NCBI RefSeq assembly: GCF_051172195.1 | Contig: NZ_JBPJAQ010000002.1 | Span: 1,612,001 to 1,676,000 of the forward strand | Direction: 5' to 3' | Length of the DNA: 64,000 bases | Origin: Paludibaculum fermentans_A | Lineage (GTDB): Bacteria; Acidobacteriota; Terriglobia; Bryobacterales; Bryobacteraceae | Shown here: one piece after another, positions 35,640 to 44,373 of the stretch | How positions within the stretch are numbered: the first letter of the stretch is position 1 | Layout: each line of letters begins with the position of its first letter | Notes under the pieces: generated by a model | Told to the model about the DNA's origin: nothing | What the model saw: the letters and a program-made list of their open reading frames with translations, nothing else | Databases searched by the model: none | Made by a program: the position numbers and the translations under genes

Positions 35640-36758
35640 ATGGATCGACGCATCAACCGTAGGGATTGGCTCGCGACAGCTGCGGGCGCCACCGTGGCCA
35701 CGCTCGCCTTCGGGGCGAAAGTGGCTGCCGCCGCCGAACGCACGAAATGGGGCATGCCCGGACTTTATCCGGGGCGTGTCATCGAAGTGAAGCATCCCGG
35801 CTCCATCGTCTCCGGCCAGTACCAGCCGGCCGTGATCAAAGAGATGATGCAGCGCGGCATGAAGGACCTTACCGGCGCCGCCGGTTGGCCCGATGCCTGG
35901 AAGCAGTTCGTCGAGCCCGGCGACGTCGTCGGCATCAAACTGAATCCCGTCGGACGCCCGCATTGCATGTCAGACGCCAGCGTCCTGCACGAGATCGTCG
36001 ATGGCTTGAAGGCCGCCGGCATCAAGGCCCAGGACATCGTCGTCTACGACCGCTACCGCACCGAGTTCCTGGAAGCCGGCTTCGACAAGTGGCTGCCCGA
36101 AGGCGTCCGCTGGACCACCGCGGTGAATGGCGGCGATTCCATCCAACAGGACATCAAGGGCTATGATCCGGATCACTACATGGACATGGCGCTGGTGCTG
36201 CCCGGCCAGGACATCTCCAACGAGACCGCCCGCCGCTCCTATGCCGCCCTCTACATCACCAAACAGGTGAACAAGCTCATCAACCTCTGCCTGATCAAGG
36301 ACCACCAGTCCGCCGGTGTCACCGTCGCGCTCAAGAACCTCTCGCACGGGCTCGTCAACAATGTGGCCCGCAGCCACGCCACCAAGTCGCTGAACGCCTG
36401 CGGCGCCTTCATCCCCGCCTCCGTCTCGATTCCCATGATCCGCAACAAGGCGGTGCTCCACATCTGCGACGGCATCAAGGGCGTCTATCACGGCGGACCC
36501 TTCGCCCGGCCCGAGTTCGTGTGGGAGCACAAGTCCATGTACTTCTCCACCGACCCCGTCTCGCTCGACCACATCGGCTGGGAGGTCATCGACGCCCAAC
36601 GCGCCAAAGTCGGCAAGAAGCCGCTGGCCGACGACCTGCCCGACAAGTTCAGCACCTTCGTCCGCAAGCAGCCCGAGCACGTCGAGATTTGCGGAGCCAT
36701 GGGCCTCGGCGTATGGGAGCGCGCGAAAATAGACTTGCGTAAAGTAACCCTGGGCTGA
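35640..36758 (+). CDS. Tat-exported DUF362 domain protein
   Basis: 372 aa. Tat signal 'NRRDWLATAAGATVATLAFG'. DUF362 features: 'VGIKLNPVGRPHCMSDASVL' (conserved K-x-N), 'NKLINLCLIKDHQSAGVTVA', 'ALKNLSHGLVNN' and 'STDPVSLDHIGWEVIDAQRA'. The family is often iron-sulfur linked, but this protein has no ferredoxin Cys cluster. Function is unknown, with a redox or maturation role suspected. It sits between the isochorismatase and RidA genes. Confidence 0.8.
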   Translation: MDRRINRRDWLATAAGATVATLAFGAKVAAAAERTKWGMPGLYPGRVIEVKHPGSIVSGQYQPAVIKEMMQRGMKDLTGAAGWPDAWKQFVEPGDVVGIKLNPVGRPHCMSDASVLHEIVDGLKAAGIKAQDIVVYDRYRTEFLEAGFDKWLPEGVRWTTAVNGGDSIQQDIKGYDPDHYMDMALVLPGQDISNETARRSYAALYITKQVNKLINLCLIKDHQSAGVTVALKNLSHGLVNNVARSHATKSLNACGAFIPASVSIPMIRNKAVLHICDGIKGVYHGGPFARPEFVWEHKSMYFSTDPVSLDHIGWEVIDAQRAKVGKKPLADDLPDKFSTFVRKQPEHVEICGAMGLGVWERAKIDLRKVTLG

Positions 36759-36771
36759 TACAAGTCAGCGC

Positions 36772-37209
36772 ATGGCCAATTCTCGCCGGAACTTTATAGC
36801 CGGTGGCGCCGCACTCGCCGTGCCCGCCGCCGCAGTAGCGCAAGACAAAGTCACGAAGAAGGTCCACTACAAGGGCGACAAGCCAAAGAAGCAGCCGCTG
36901 TTCTCAGGCGCCGTGTCCCTGGGCAACCTTCTCTTCATTGCCGGCAAGGGCGCGCACGTCCCCGGCGACATCAAGGTTCACACCAAGATCGTGCTGGATG
37001 AGATCGAGGCTGAATTGAAGAACGCCGGCTCCTCCATGGACAAGGTGCTGAAGTGCAACGTCTACATCAAGACGATGGCAGACTACGCCGGCATGAACGA
37101 GACCTTCCTCGGCCGCTTCGGCATGGAGCCGCCGGTGCGCACCACCATCGCGGCCGCCGACATCCCCGGCAACTCGCTGGTTGAGATCGACGTGATCGCC
37201 TATATCTAG
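36772..37209 (+). CDS. Tat-exported RidA/YjgF family protein
   Basis: 145 aa. Perfect Tat motif 'NSRRNFIAGGAALAVPAAA'. The RidA fold follows: 'GNLLFIAGKGAHVPGDIKVH', 'MDKVLKCNVYIKTMADYAGM', then 'PPVRTTIAAADIPGNSLVEI', which keeps the Arg that binds imine substrates and the Glu. Normal RidA hydrolyses reactive enamines/imines in the cytoplasm; an exported member is unusual. The last codon region overlaps the convergent PLP gene: the CTAG at 37206-37209 supplies the stop codons of both. Confidence 0.85.
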   Translation: MANSRRNFIAGGAALAVPAAAVAQDKVTKKVHYKGDKPKKQPLFSGAVSLGNLLFIAGKGAHVPGDIKVHTKIVLDEIEAELKNAGSSMDKVLKCNVYIKTMADYAGMNETFLGRFGMEPPVRTTIAAADIPGNSLVEIDVIAYI

Positions 37210-38390
37210 GCGCTGGCTTTCTTAAGTATCTCGGCGACGCGGCGGGCCACCACCTCTGCGTCGCCCGGCTGCATCATCCACACCGTGAAGACGAGCATTT
37301 CCTTGTTCGTCATCGGGCACGCCTCAATCGACGGTGAACCGTCCCGCAGCTCTTTGAACACGTCCGGCGGAGCGATGCGGATTGCGCCCTGGTCCCATTT
37401 GATCTTCAGGTGCGGCGTGTGGTTCGCGATGGGCGGCACCTCCACCGAACACGACACGGTCTTGAACTTCTCCACCGCTTTCTGGATCGTCGCGACGCGC
37501 TTATCCCACTCGCGCCCCTCGGCTTCGTGATCACGCTGCATGAACGCTTCCAGCGCGACTAGCATCCCCACCATCTCTTCCTTGTTCACCTTCATGCCGC
37601 GCGAGATCGTGTCGCTGTTCGGCGAGGTGTTCATGCGGGCTGCCTCGATGAGATCCTTGCGGCCCAGCAGCAGGCCCGCGCTCTGCGGTCCGCAGATGCC
37701 TTTGCCGCCCGAGAACGTGACGAGGTCGAAGCCCAGCTTCGTGTACTTCTTCAGGTTGCTGACTGGGGGCACGTCCGCCGACGCATCGTTGAACGTGGGG
37801 ATGTTGAGCTTCTTGCCCAGGCGCGCCCACTCTTCGGCATTGATGCGGCCGCGCGGCTCGGCATCGTTGAAGAACAGCATCATCGCCGACTGCGGCCCCG
37901 CCGCCTTCTCCAATTCCTCCGCGGTCTCGACCTCCACCAGCTTCACGCCACAGGCGCGCACAGCGTGGTCGTAGCCATAGCGGTGGCTCTTCTGCACCAG
38001 CACTTCGCCGGGCATGCCGGTCACATCCGGCAGGCGCTGGATCTTCGCGCGATCCTTGCCGGTGAGGCAGGCAGCGGTGCCGATGGTCAGAGCGCAGGCG
38101 GCGCCGGAGGTCACCATCGCGGCTTCGCATTCCAGCAGGCCCGCGATGCGCCTGCCCACGGCATCCTGCAGGTCGATCAGGTTCACATACTGGCGCGAGG
38201 CGGTGCGCATGGCCTCCATCACCTCGGGCGGCATCAGGGATGCCGTCAGGGCGGTATAGGTGCCGGCTGCGTTGATGAACGTACGGACGCCCAGCTCGGC
38301 GATCACATCGCGCTTCTTCGTTGCGGCCTTCAGGCCCGGCGCGAAAGGCAGGCTGCTGAGGACTCCTAGGAACGGTCTACGGCCAAACAT
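37206..38390 (-). CDS. Exported SelA-like PLP-dependent enzyme
   Basis: 394 aa from ATG 38390. The N-terminus 'MFGRRPFLGVLSSLPFAPG' is a Tat-like signal. The SelA/DgaE-type fold follows: 'TFINAAGTYTALTASLMPPE', 'AAMVTSGAACALTIGTAACL', 'TFNDASADVPPVS' and 'LVTFSGGKGICGPQSAGLLL' with the Schiff-base Lys. Relatives are L-seryl-tRNA(Sec) selenium transferase and D-glucosaminate-6-phosphate ammonia lyase, and no selenocysteine genes are near. A periplasmic lyase acting on amino sugars or amino acids, with the exported RidA scavenging enamines, would be coherent but is inference. Confidence 0.85.
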   Translation of the reverse strand: MFGRRPFLGVLSSLPFAPGLKAATKKRDVIAELGVRTFINAAGTYTALTASLMPPEVMEAMRTASRQYVNLIDLQDAVGRRIAGLLECEAAMVTSGAACALTIGTAACLTGKDRAKIQRLPDVTGMPGEVLVQKSHRYGYDHAVRACGVKLVEVETAEELEKAAGPQSAMMLFFNDAEPRGRINAEEWARLGKKLNIPTFNDASADVPPVSNLKKYTKLGFDLVTFSGGKGICGPQSAGLLLGRKDLIEAARMNTSPNSDTISRGMKVNKEEMVGMLVALEAFMQRDHEAEGREWDKRVATIQKAVEKFKTVSCSVEVPPIANHTPHLKIKWDQGAIRIAPPDVFKELRDGSPSIEACPMTNKEMLVFTVWMMQPGDAEVVARRVAEILKKASA

Positions 38391-38452
38391 GTCGATACCC
38401 TCCCGAATCGTTCCATCCTCCCACCTTCCGCGGCGCGTGCCAAGCGCGAGGG

Positions 38453-41107
38453 CTACTCCTGGCGCAGCGCCTCCATCGGGTCGAGCCGGGCCGCGCGGCG
38501 CGCCGGTCCATAGGCCGCCAGCAGCGCTACGGCCGCGATGGCCAGCATGCCCAGGCCGAGGGTCGTACCGGTGCTGCCGGCCACATCCGTCAGCAGCTTC
38601 ACCGCCAGTTGCTTGCCCCACAGCACCGCGGGTACGCCGACTAGGATCCCGGCGGCGACGATGGTGGATGCCTCCAGCAGGATCGTTCGCGAGACCGATC
38701 CTGGCGTCGCGCCCAGCGTGATGCGGATGCCAATCTCGTTGGTGCGCCGCGTGACGGTGTAAGCCAGTTGCCCCCACAGCCCGATGCCCGCCAGCAGCGC
38801 GGCCAGCAGCGCGAAGAAGCCCGACAACGCGGCCATCATGCGTTCCGGCACAATGGACGAGTCGATCTGCTCGCTGAGCGTCGTGATCTTAGAGACTGGG
38901 ATCGTGGGCGCCACGCCGTGCGCGATGCGCCGGACATCGCCTGCAATGCTGCCCGGCTCGACGCCCGTGCGCAGGACGAACGTCCCCGCAATGACACTGC
39001 CGTCCCGGAAGGCGGGCAAATAGATGGTACGCCGCCGCTCCTCACGGATCTCCATGTAGTTCGAATCCGAGACGACCCCAACGATCTCGTAGGTCGCCGG
39101 GTCGCGAGTGAGCGTGACGTGGTCCAGGGTGACGTGTTTGCCGATGGGGTTGCCGCCGGCAAAGTAGCGCCGGGCCAGCGTCTGGTTGATGATGGCGACG
39201 CGCGGCTGCGCCTGGTCGCCGAAGGAGAACTCACGCCCGGCCAGCAACTGGATGCCCAGCGTTTCAAAGCAGCGGGGCGCGGCCCAGGCGATGGAGATCC
39301 AGCGTTTGTCCTCCTCTCTTTCCTGGAAGCCCTCGAAGCTGCCGAAGCCCGACGCACCGGAGCCATGCAGCGGGCTGGGCCCGACGATCGAGGCGGAGCG
39401 CACGCCGGGGATGGAGTTCATGCGGTCGAACAGCTCGTGATATACGGCGGCTCGCTGCTGCGGCTTGTAGCCTGAACGCGACGGGTCCAGCGACACCAGC
39501 AGGACATGATCACGGCGGAAGCCGAGGTCCGCGCTCTTGAGCTTCGCCAGATGGGCGACGAAGAGAGCTCCAGTGCTGAGCAGGAACATGGACAGCGCCA
39601 CCTGCGCGGCTACCAGGGCTCGACCGAAGACGCGGTGGAACCGTTTGCCGGAGGCCCGGCCAGACTGCCGCAGCGCGTCCGCCGGCACATGGCGGATGGC
39701 GCTGAAGGCGGGCGCGAGGCCGAACAGGAGCCCGCAGCAAACGGCGACGGCGATGCAGAAGATCAGCAGCGACACATCGGTCTGTACCAGAAGATGGATG
39801 CGCTCATGCGGGCGTCCGCTATCCATAATCCGCAGCAGCAACTGCGTCCCGAAGTAGGCGATGGCCAGCCCGCCCAGCGTTCCACAGCAGGAGAGCACCA
39901 GCGACTCGGTGAGCAACTGGCGCATCAGCCGCCCGGAGCTTGCGCCCAAGCCCAGCCGTAGCGCCATCTCCCGGGACCGCGCAGCCCCGCGGGCCAGCAG
40001 CAGCCCGCCCACGTTCACACAGGCCAGCAGCAGCAGTAAGCCGACGATCGCCATCAGCACGACTAGCTTCTGGCCGACTTTGTCCCTTACCCCGTTCAGC
40101 CCGGCCCTGGCCGGTTCCATTTCGAAACGCAACTGGCGGACCTGCGGATCCGGGCTGCTGCGAGCGCTCTCCGCGGCAACGCGCTCCTCGACCGTGAAGC
40201 GGAAGAGCAGCGTCATCTCGGCCCGCGCCTGCTGCAGCGTGATGCCGGGCTTCAGGCGGGCAATCAGATGGAGGTTGCCTTTGGGGTCCGACGGCAGCCA
40301 GAGAGCGGTTTGGGCATCGGCCCGCACACCACTGAATTGCGGCGGCGCGACGCCCACCACGGTGGCCAGCTTGTCGTTGACCTTGATCCGCTGGCCCAGC
40401 ACACCAGGGTCCCGGTGGAAGCGCGTCGTCCACAGATCCCAACTGATGAGCGCGACCGCGCCATCCTGCTTCTGGGCGAGGTCCGCTTCGGAGATGGCAC
40501 GGCCCAGGGCTGGCCGGACACCGAGAGTCTGGAAGTAGTTGCCGGCGACGAACTCGGCGACGCAGGTGAGGTCGTCCGTAGGGCCCGTGCTCAGCCGGGC
40601 GATGTTGTCGATGCCGAGGCCGGTGACCGCCGAGAACACATGGTTGTTGTCGCGGTAGTACTCGTAGCTGCGCGACGACCAGTAGCCGTTGCCGCGCGGC
40701 TCGCCCGGGTACTTCTGCAGCAGTTCGACCAGTTGCTCCGGCTGCTGGACAGGTAGCGCGCGCAGCAGGATGGAGTAGACGAGGCTGAAGATGGCGGTGT
40801 TTGCGCCAATGCCCAAGGCGAGCGACGCGATGATCACCGCGCTGATGCCGGGACTGCGGCGCATGCCGCGCAAGGCATAGCGGACATCTTGCAGGACATC
40901 CTCCAGCCAGCGCCAACCCCACATGTCGCGGGTCACCTCGCGGACCAGTGCCTCGTTGCCGAACTCGCGGCGGACGGCCAGTTCGGCTTCGTGCGGATCC
41001 TCCCCGCGCTCAATACGTTCCCGGACGGCCATGGCAAAGTGAGCCCGAATCTCCTCGTCGAGCTCGCTCTCCTGGCGCTTGCGTTGAAAGAGCAGCCACG
41101 GGTTCAT
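38453..41107 (-). CDS. ADOP-type FtsX/MacB-like ABC permease with prefix domain
   Basis: 884 aa from ATG 41107 (AGGGAG upstream); an ATG at 41128 would add seven residues. An N-terminal soluble prefix of ~75 aa (FQRKRQESELDEEIRAHFAM, HEAELAVRREFGNEALVREV) precedes 'VRYALRGMRRSPGISAVIIA' and the TM helix. Two MacB-like cores and two FtsX TM blocks follow, with 'SREMALRLGLGASSGRLM' and 'NEIGIRITLGATPGSV'. This full ADOP layout distinguishes it from the other two permeases in the window. No ATPase is adjacent. Paired dyads at 41149-41186 upstream look like a repressor site. Confidence 0.9.
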   Translation of the reverse strand: MNPWLLFQRKRQESELDEEIRAHFAMAVRERIERGEDPHEAELAVRREFGNEALVREVTRDMWGWRWLEDVLQDVRYALRGMRRSPGISAVIIASLALGIGANTAIFSLVYSILLRALPVQQPEQLVELLQKYPGEPRGNGYWSSRSYEYYRDNNHVFSAVTGLGIDNIARLSTGPTDDLTCVAEFVAGNYFQTLGVRPALGRAISEADLAQKQDGAVALISWDLWTTRFHRDPGVLGQRIKVNDKLATVVGVAPPQFSGVRADAQTALWLPSDPKGNLHLIARLKPGITLQQARAEMTLLFRFTVEERVAAESARSSPDPQVRQLRFEMEPARAGLNGVRDKVGQKLVVLMAIVGLLLLLACVNVGGLLLARGAARSREMALRLGLGASSGRLMRQLLTESLVLSCCGTLGGLAIAYFGTQLLLRIMDSGRPHERIHLLVQTDVSLLIFCIAVAVCCGLLFGLAPAFSAIRHVPADALRQSGRASGKRFHRVFGRALVAAQVALSMFLLSTGALFVAHLAKLKSADLGFRRDHVLLVSLDPSRSGYKPQQRAAVYHELFDRMNSIPGVRSASIVGPSPLHGSGASGFGSFEGFQEREEDKRWISIAWAAPRCFETLGIQLLAGREFSFGDQAQPRVAIINQTLARRYFAGGNPIGKHVTLDHVTLTRDPATYEIVGVVSDSNYMEIREERRRTIYLPAFRDGSVIAGTFVLRTGVEPGSIAGDVRRIAHGVAPTIPVSKITTLSEQIDSSIVPERMMAALSGFFALLAALLAGIGLWGQLAYTVTRRTNEIGIRITLGATPGSVSRTILLEASTIVAAGILVGVPAVLWGKQLAVKLLTDVAGSTGTTLGLGMLAIAAVALLAAYGPARRAARLDPMEALRQE

Positions 41108-41148
41108 GGACGGCTCCCTGTGAGGCAAACTAAGTCGGTCTTCATGGC

Positions 41149-41186
41149 TGTAGGCAGTCTACTGCCAAGCATGTAGGTTGTCTACA
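41149..41186. promoter_or_regulatory. Tandem TGTAG-N5-CTACA dyads
   Basis: TGTAGGTTGTCTACA (41172-41186) is a perfect dyad. TGTAGGCAGTCTACT (41149-41163) is a one-mismatch copy whose start is 23 bp away, about two helix turns. They lie 42-79 bp upstream of the ADOP start codon, fitting a PadR- or BlaI-like repressor operator. Confidence 0.55.
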
Positions 41187-41209
41187 GCCTTTCGTGTAAC
41201 AAACTCCGC

Positions 41210-42613
41210 TTACAGGGTGAGGCCGAAGAAGTCGCGGGCGTTGGCGAAGCAGATGTTGCGCGCCATGCCGCCGACCAGATCGAAGCTGTTGGGCAGAAGA
41301 CCTTTCTCCATATCATCGCCCAGCAGGTTGCAGAGCGTACGGCGGAAGTACTCGTGCCGCGGGTAGGACATGAAGCTGCGCGAATCTGTCAGCATGCCAA
41401 CAAAGCGGGACAGCAGGCCGCAGTTGGAGAGTGCGTTCATCTGCCATTCCATGGCCTCTTTCTGGTCGAGGAACCACCAGCCGCTGCCGAACTGCATCTT
41501 GCCGGCGACTGAGCCGTCCTGGAAGTTGCCGATCATGGTGGCGAACGCGTAGTTCCACGACGGGTTCAGGTTGTAGAGGATCGTCTTGGGCAGGGCGTTC
41601 TCCTGGTCGAGCGTGTCCAGGAACTTGCCGAGGGCATCCATCTGCGGCCAGTCGCCGATGGAGTCAAAGCCGGTATCAGGCCCCAGCTTGCCGAACAGGC
41701 GGGTGTTGTTGCTGCGGCGGGCCATCAGGTGCAGTTGCTTGGTCCAGCCCTTCTCGGCATCCAGGCGGCCGAAGAAGAGCATGAGGAACGACGCCCATTT
41801 CGCCTGGTCTTCGGGGGAGGCTGCCACGCAGGCGCGGGCCTGGTAGAAGATTTCGGTGGCTTCGGCCTGGGTGCAGGGCTCGGCGAAGGCGGCGTTGATG
41901 CCGTGATCGCTCAGGCGGCCGCCCATGGAGTGGAAGAAGTCGTGGCGCTGCTTCAACGCGTCGAGGAACGACGGCAGACCGTTGATGTCGGTGTTGGCCG
42001 CCTGCGAGAGCCGCCCCAGCCATTCATTGAATTGGACGGGCAGATGGACATTCATCGCCTTGTCGGGGCGGAAGGTGGGATAAACCTTGGTGGCGAGACC
42101 CGAGGTCGCGATCGCCTGGTGATCGGCCAGGTCGTCGGTGGGATCGTCGGTGGTGCAGACAGCCTTCACCTGGAAACGATCGAGGATGCCCCAGGCGCGC
42201 AGGCCGCCGGTGGCGAGCTGTTCATTGGCGCGTGCCCAGACGCTCTCGGCGTTCGACGCATCCAGCAGTTCGTCGATGCCGAAATAGCGTTTCAGTTCGA
42301 GGTGGGTCCAGTGATACAGAGGGTTGCGGAGCGTATCCGGGACGGTCCTGGCCCAAGCCAGGAACTTGTCCTTGGGCGAGGCGTCGCCAGTGACCAGGTC
42401 CTCGGGCACGCCGTTGGCCCGCATGGCACGCCACTTGTAGTGGTCGCCTTCCAGCCAGATCTCGAACAGGTTGGCGAACTGGCGGTTTTGCGCCACATCG
42501 CGCGGAGGCAGGTGGCAATGGTAGTCGAGGATGGGCTGATCCTGAGCGTACTCGTGGTACAGCTTGCGCGCGGAAGGAGAGGAGAGCAGGAAATCTTCGT
42601 GGATGAACGGCAT
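41210..42613 (-). CDS. uxaC: Glucuronate isomerase
   Basis: 467 aa, the usual UxaC length. Signature 'ILDYHCHLPPRDVAQNRQFA' with the metal-binding His pair at residues ~30-40, 'LYHWTHLELKRYFGI', 'CTTDDPTDDLADHQAI' and 'GMLTDSRSFMSYPRHEYFRR' near the C-terminus. It interconverts D-glucuronate/D-fructuronate and D-galacturonate/D-tagaturonate, the first step of hexuronate catabolism, in the cytoplasm. A GH28-like protein nearby could supply galacturonate. No uxaB/uxuA genes are in view. Confidence 0.95.
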   Translation of the reverse strand: MPFIHEDFLLSSPSARKLYHEYAQDQPILDYHCHLPPRDVAQNRQFANLFEIWLEGDHYKWRAMRANGVPEDLVTGDASPKDKFLAWARTVPDTLRNPLYHWTHLELKRYFGIDELLDASNAESVWARANEQLATGGLRAWGILDRFQVKAVCTTDDPTDDLADHQAIATSGLATKVYPTFRPDKAMNVHLPVQFNEWLGRLSQAANTDINGLPSFLDALKQRHDFFHSMGGRLSDHGINAAFAEPCTQAEATEIFYQARACVAASPEDQAKWASFLMLFFGRLDAEKGWTKQLHLMARRSNNTRLFGKLGPDTGFDSIGDWPQMDALGKFLDTLDQENALPKTILYNLNPSWNYAFATMIGNFQDGSVAGKMQFGSGWWFLDQKEAMEWQMNALSNCGLLSRFVGMLTDSRSFMSYPRHEYFRRTLCNLLGDDMEKGLLPNSFDLVGGMARNICFANARDFFGLTL

Positions 42614-42722
42614 GGAACCACCCGCCTTGTCGGGTCACCCGCAATTCTATCGCCTTACAGACATGTCAGTAAATGGCGAGCTGCTGCGGAGCCCCGGCGA
42701 GGCGGGTGTTTCCTTTGACCGG

Positions 42723-43520
42723 CTATTGCCGGCGAACGTTGGCGTTGGTGGCGGTGCCGTTGCTGAAGTCGGCATCGCAGGAGTAGTTGAATGTGTCGGT
42801 GCGGTTGTTGCGTCCGCGGGCATCGAGAGTGCCGGTGATGCGGTCGCGACGGGCCGCATTGTTGTCCGTATTGGTGGTGCGGAACCGGATGTTGGAGTAA
42901 CCCTGCTGCTGCGAGTCGGCGCGCAGCGCGTCCTGGCAGGCGCGGATGGAATCGTTGATGCGGGCGCGTCCGCCGCCGCCGCCATTGCCCCACCCGTTGC
43001 CGTTGCCATTGCCGCCGCTGCCCCAGCCGCTACCGTTGCCTCTACCCCCGCCGCTGCCCCAACCGCTGCCATTGCCACCGCCCCAGCCGCCACCGCTGCC
43101 GGCGCTGCCATTGCCGCCGCGCCATTCGAGATCAAAGGTGTAGCCTTCCGTGCCGCCCTTGGAGTCCTCAATGCGGACCACGGCCACGCCGCGATTGTTG
43201 CGAGGATCCTGGATGAGCTCAACGCGCCCGCGGCCGTCGATGCCCTTGAAGCGGAAGTCCGACATATTGAGAGGCATGGTGCCGTCACACTGGAAGCGGC
43301 GCCACTGCGAGGGCTGTCCGGTCAATGTCCGGATGCGGCCCTGCGTGCCGCGGACTTCCACCTCGGCCACCGCATCCACCACCACCTCGATGGTGCACTT
43401 GCCCGATTCGATATTGGAGCCATTCACCGTGGCCTGGTAGGTGGCGACGGACTGTGCCTGTGCGGCAAGGCCCATCGCAAGGCACGATATGGCGGCTATC
43501 TGCAATTTCATTCTGATCAT
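42723..43520 (-). CDS. Secreted glycine-rich hypothetical protein
   Basis: 265 aa from ATG 43520, with AGGAGG 6-7 nt upstream. The signal peptide is 'MKLQIAAISCLAMGLAAQAQ'. A conserved-looking beta domain (~25-140) ends in 'GYTFDLEWRGG'. A Gly/Ser/Asn/Trp repeat linker (~145-190, units like GNGSGWGSGG) follows. The C-terminal domain starts 'RARINDSIRACQDALRADSQ'. Two Cys in the first domain and two in the last suggest disulfides. No family is recognised. The linker is the low-complexity part. Confidence 0.7.
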   Translation of the reverse strand: MIRMKLQIAAISCLAMGLAAQAQSVATYQATVNGSNIESGKCTIEVVVDAVAEVEVRGTQGRIRTLTGQPSQWRRFQCDGTMPLNMSDFRFKGIDGRGRVELIQDPRNNRGVAVVRIEDSKGGTEGYTFDLEWRGGNGSAGSGGGWGGGNGSGWGSGGGRGNGSGWGSGGNGNGNGWGNGGGGGRARINDSIRACQDALRADSQQQGYSNIRFRTTNTDNNAARRDRITGTLDARGRNNRTDTFNYSCDADFSNGTATNANVRRQ

Positions 43521-43662
43521 CGAAGTCCTCCTGACTGAATGGGATAAACCCAGTGTCACTGCATGCGGCCATTCGAACACGGCCTGCAAAACCCTCATAT
43601 GATTCTAACCGCACCCCTTCGCCGGGAGAAACCGGATTGTGCGCCCCGTGTACACTCTTGGA

Positions 43663-44274
43663 ATGCTCATTTTGTTCCTGCTGCTGCTGCAGCCTGCGGC
43701 GCCCTGGGTTTCCCTGTTTGACGGCCGCACCCCGGCGGGTTGGCTGGAGGTGACAGGCCAGCCGTTTCCGGCCAAGTCGTGGGTAGTGGAGGACGGCTGC
43801 CTGAAGGCCCGTGTGGTGGACGGCGGGTTTCAGGACATCCGCAGCGAAGCGACATTCCGCGCCTTCGAGCTCGAATTTGAGTGGAAGATCGAGCCCGGCG
43901 GCAACTCGGGCGTGAAGTACCTCATAGAGAAGGTGGACAGCTGGAAGGCTCCGAAAGGGGAAGGGAACAACGCGCGGGGCCGCGGTCCGGAATACCAGTT
44001 GATTGACGATGACGTGAACGCCGATTCCAAGGGCCGTCCGGACAAGCAGACCGCGTCCCTGTACGGGAAGATTGCGCCGGCCACGCATGCCGTGAAGCCG
44101 CCGGGCGAGTTCAACCTGTCGCGCATTGTCGTACACGGCGGACACGTGGAGCACTGGCTGAACGGTGTGAAGGAACTGGAGTACGAAGCACCAGTGAAAG
44201 AGAGCCCCATCGTGCTGCAAAACCACCACTCGGTGGTGTGGTTTCGCAGCGTGAGAATTCGGCGGCTGGACTAG
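43663..44274 (+). CDS. Secreted DUF1080 (3-keto-disaccharide hydrolase-like) protein
   Basis: 203 aa from ATG 43663; a GTG at 43639 would add eight residues. The signal is 'MLILFLLLLQPAAPWVS'. 'LFDGRTPAGWLEV', 'FELEFEWKIEPGGNSGVKYL' and 'LQNHHSVVWFRSVRIRRLD' match the LamG-like DUF1080 family. Some members hydrolyse 3-keto-glycosides made by Gfo/Idh-type dehydrogenases, and a Gfo/Idh gene follows 99 bp downstream, so the pairing is sensible. Confidence 0.85.
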   Translation: MLILFLLLLQPAAPWVSLFDGRTPAGWLEVTGQPFPAKSWVVEDGCLKARVVDGGFQDIRSEATFRAFELEFEWKIEPGGNSGVKYLIEKVDSWKAPKGEGNNARGRGPEYQLIDDDVNADSKGRPDKQTASLYGKIAPATHAVKPPGEFNLSRIVVHGGHVEHWLNGVKELEYEAPVKESPIVLQNHHSVVWFRSVRIRRLD

Positions 44275-44373
44275 ATCGAAAGGTAACCTCGCCCTCCCTG
44301 CGCTCGCCCCCATGTGATAGAACTTAGTGGTATTTCAGTTCCCCTCTTTGACTGTCTGAATTAGGAGTTCGTC

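Noticed and set aside
37206..38390. Selenocysteine system (SelA)
   Set aside because: The protein carries an export signal and there is no selB, selC or selD nearby. It fits the broader SelA-like lyase family better.
42946..43143. Proline/leucine-rich ORF opposite the glycine-rich gene
   Set aside because: It is the antisense of a Gly-rich repeat linker and has no independent support.
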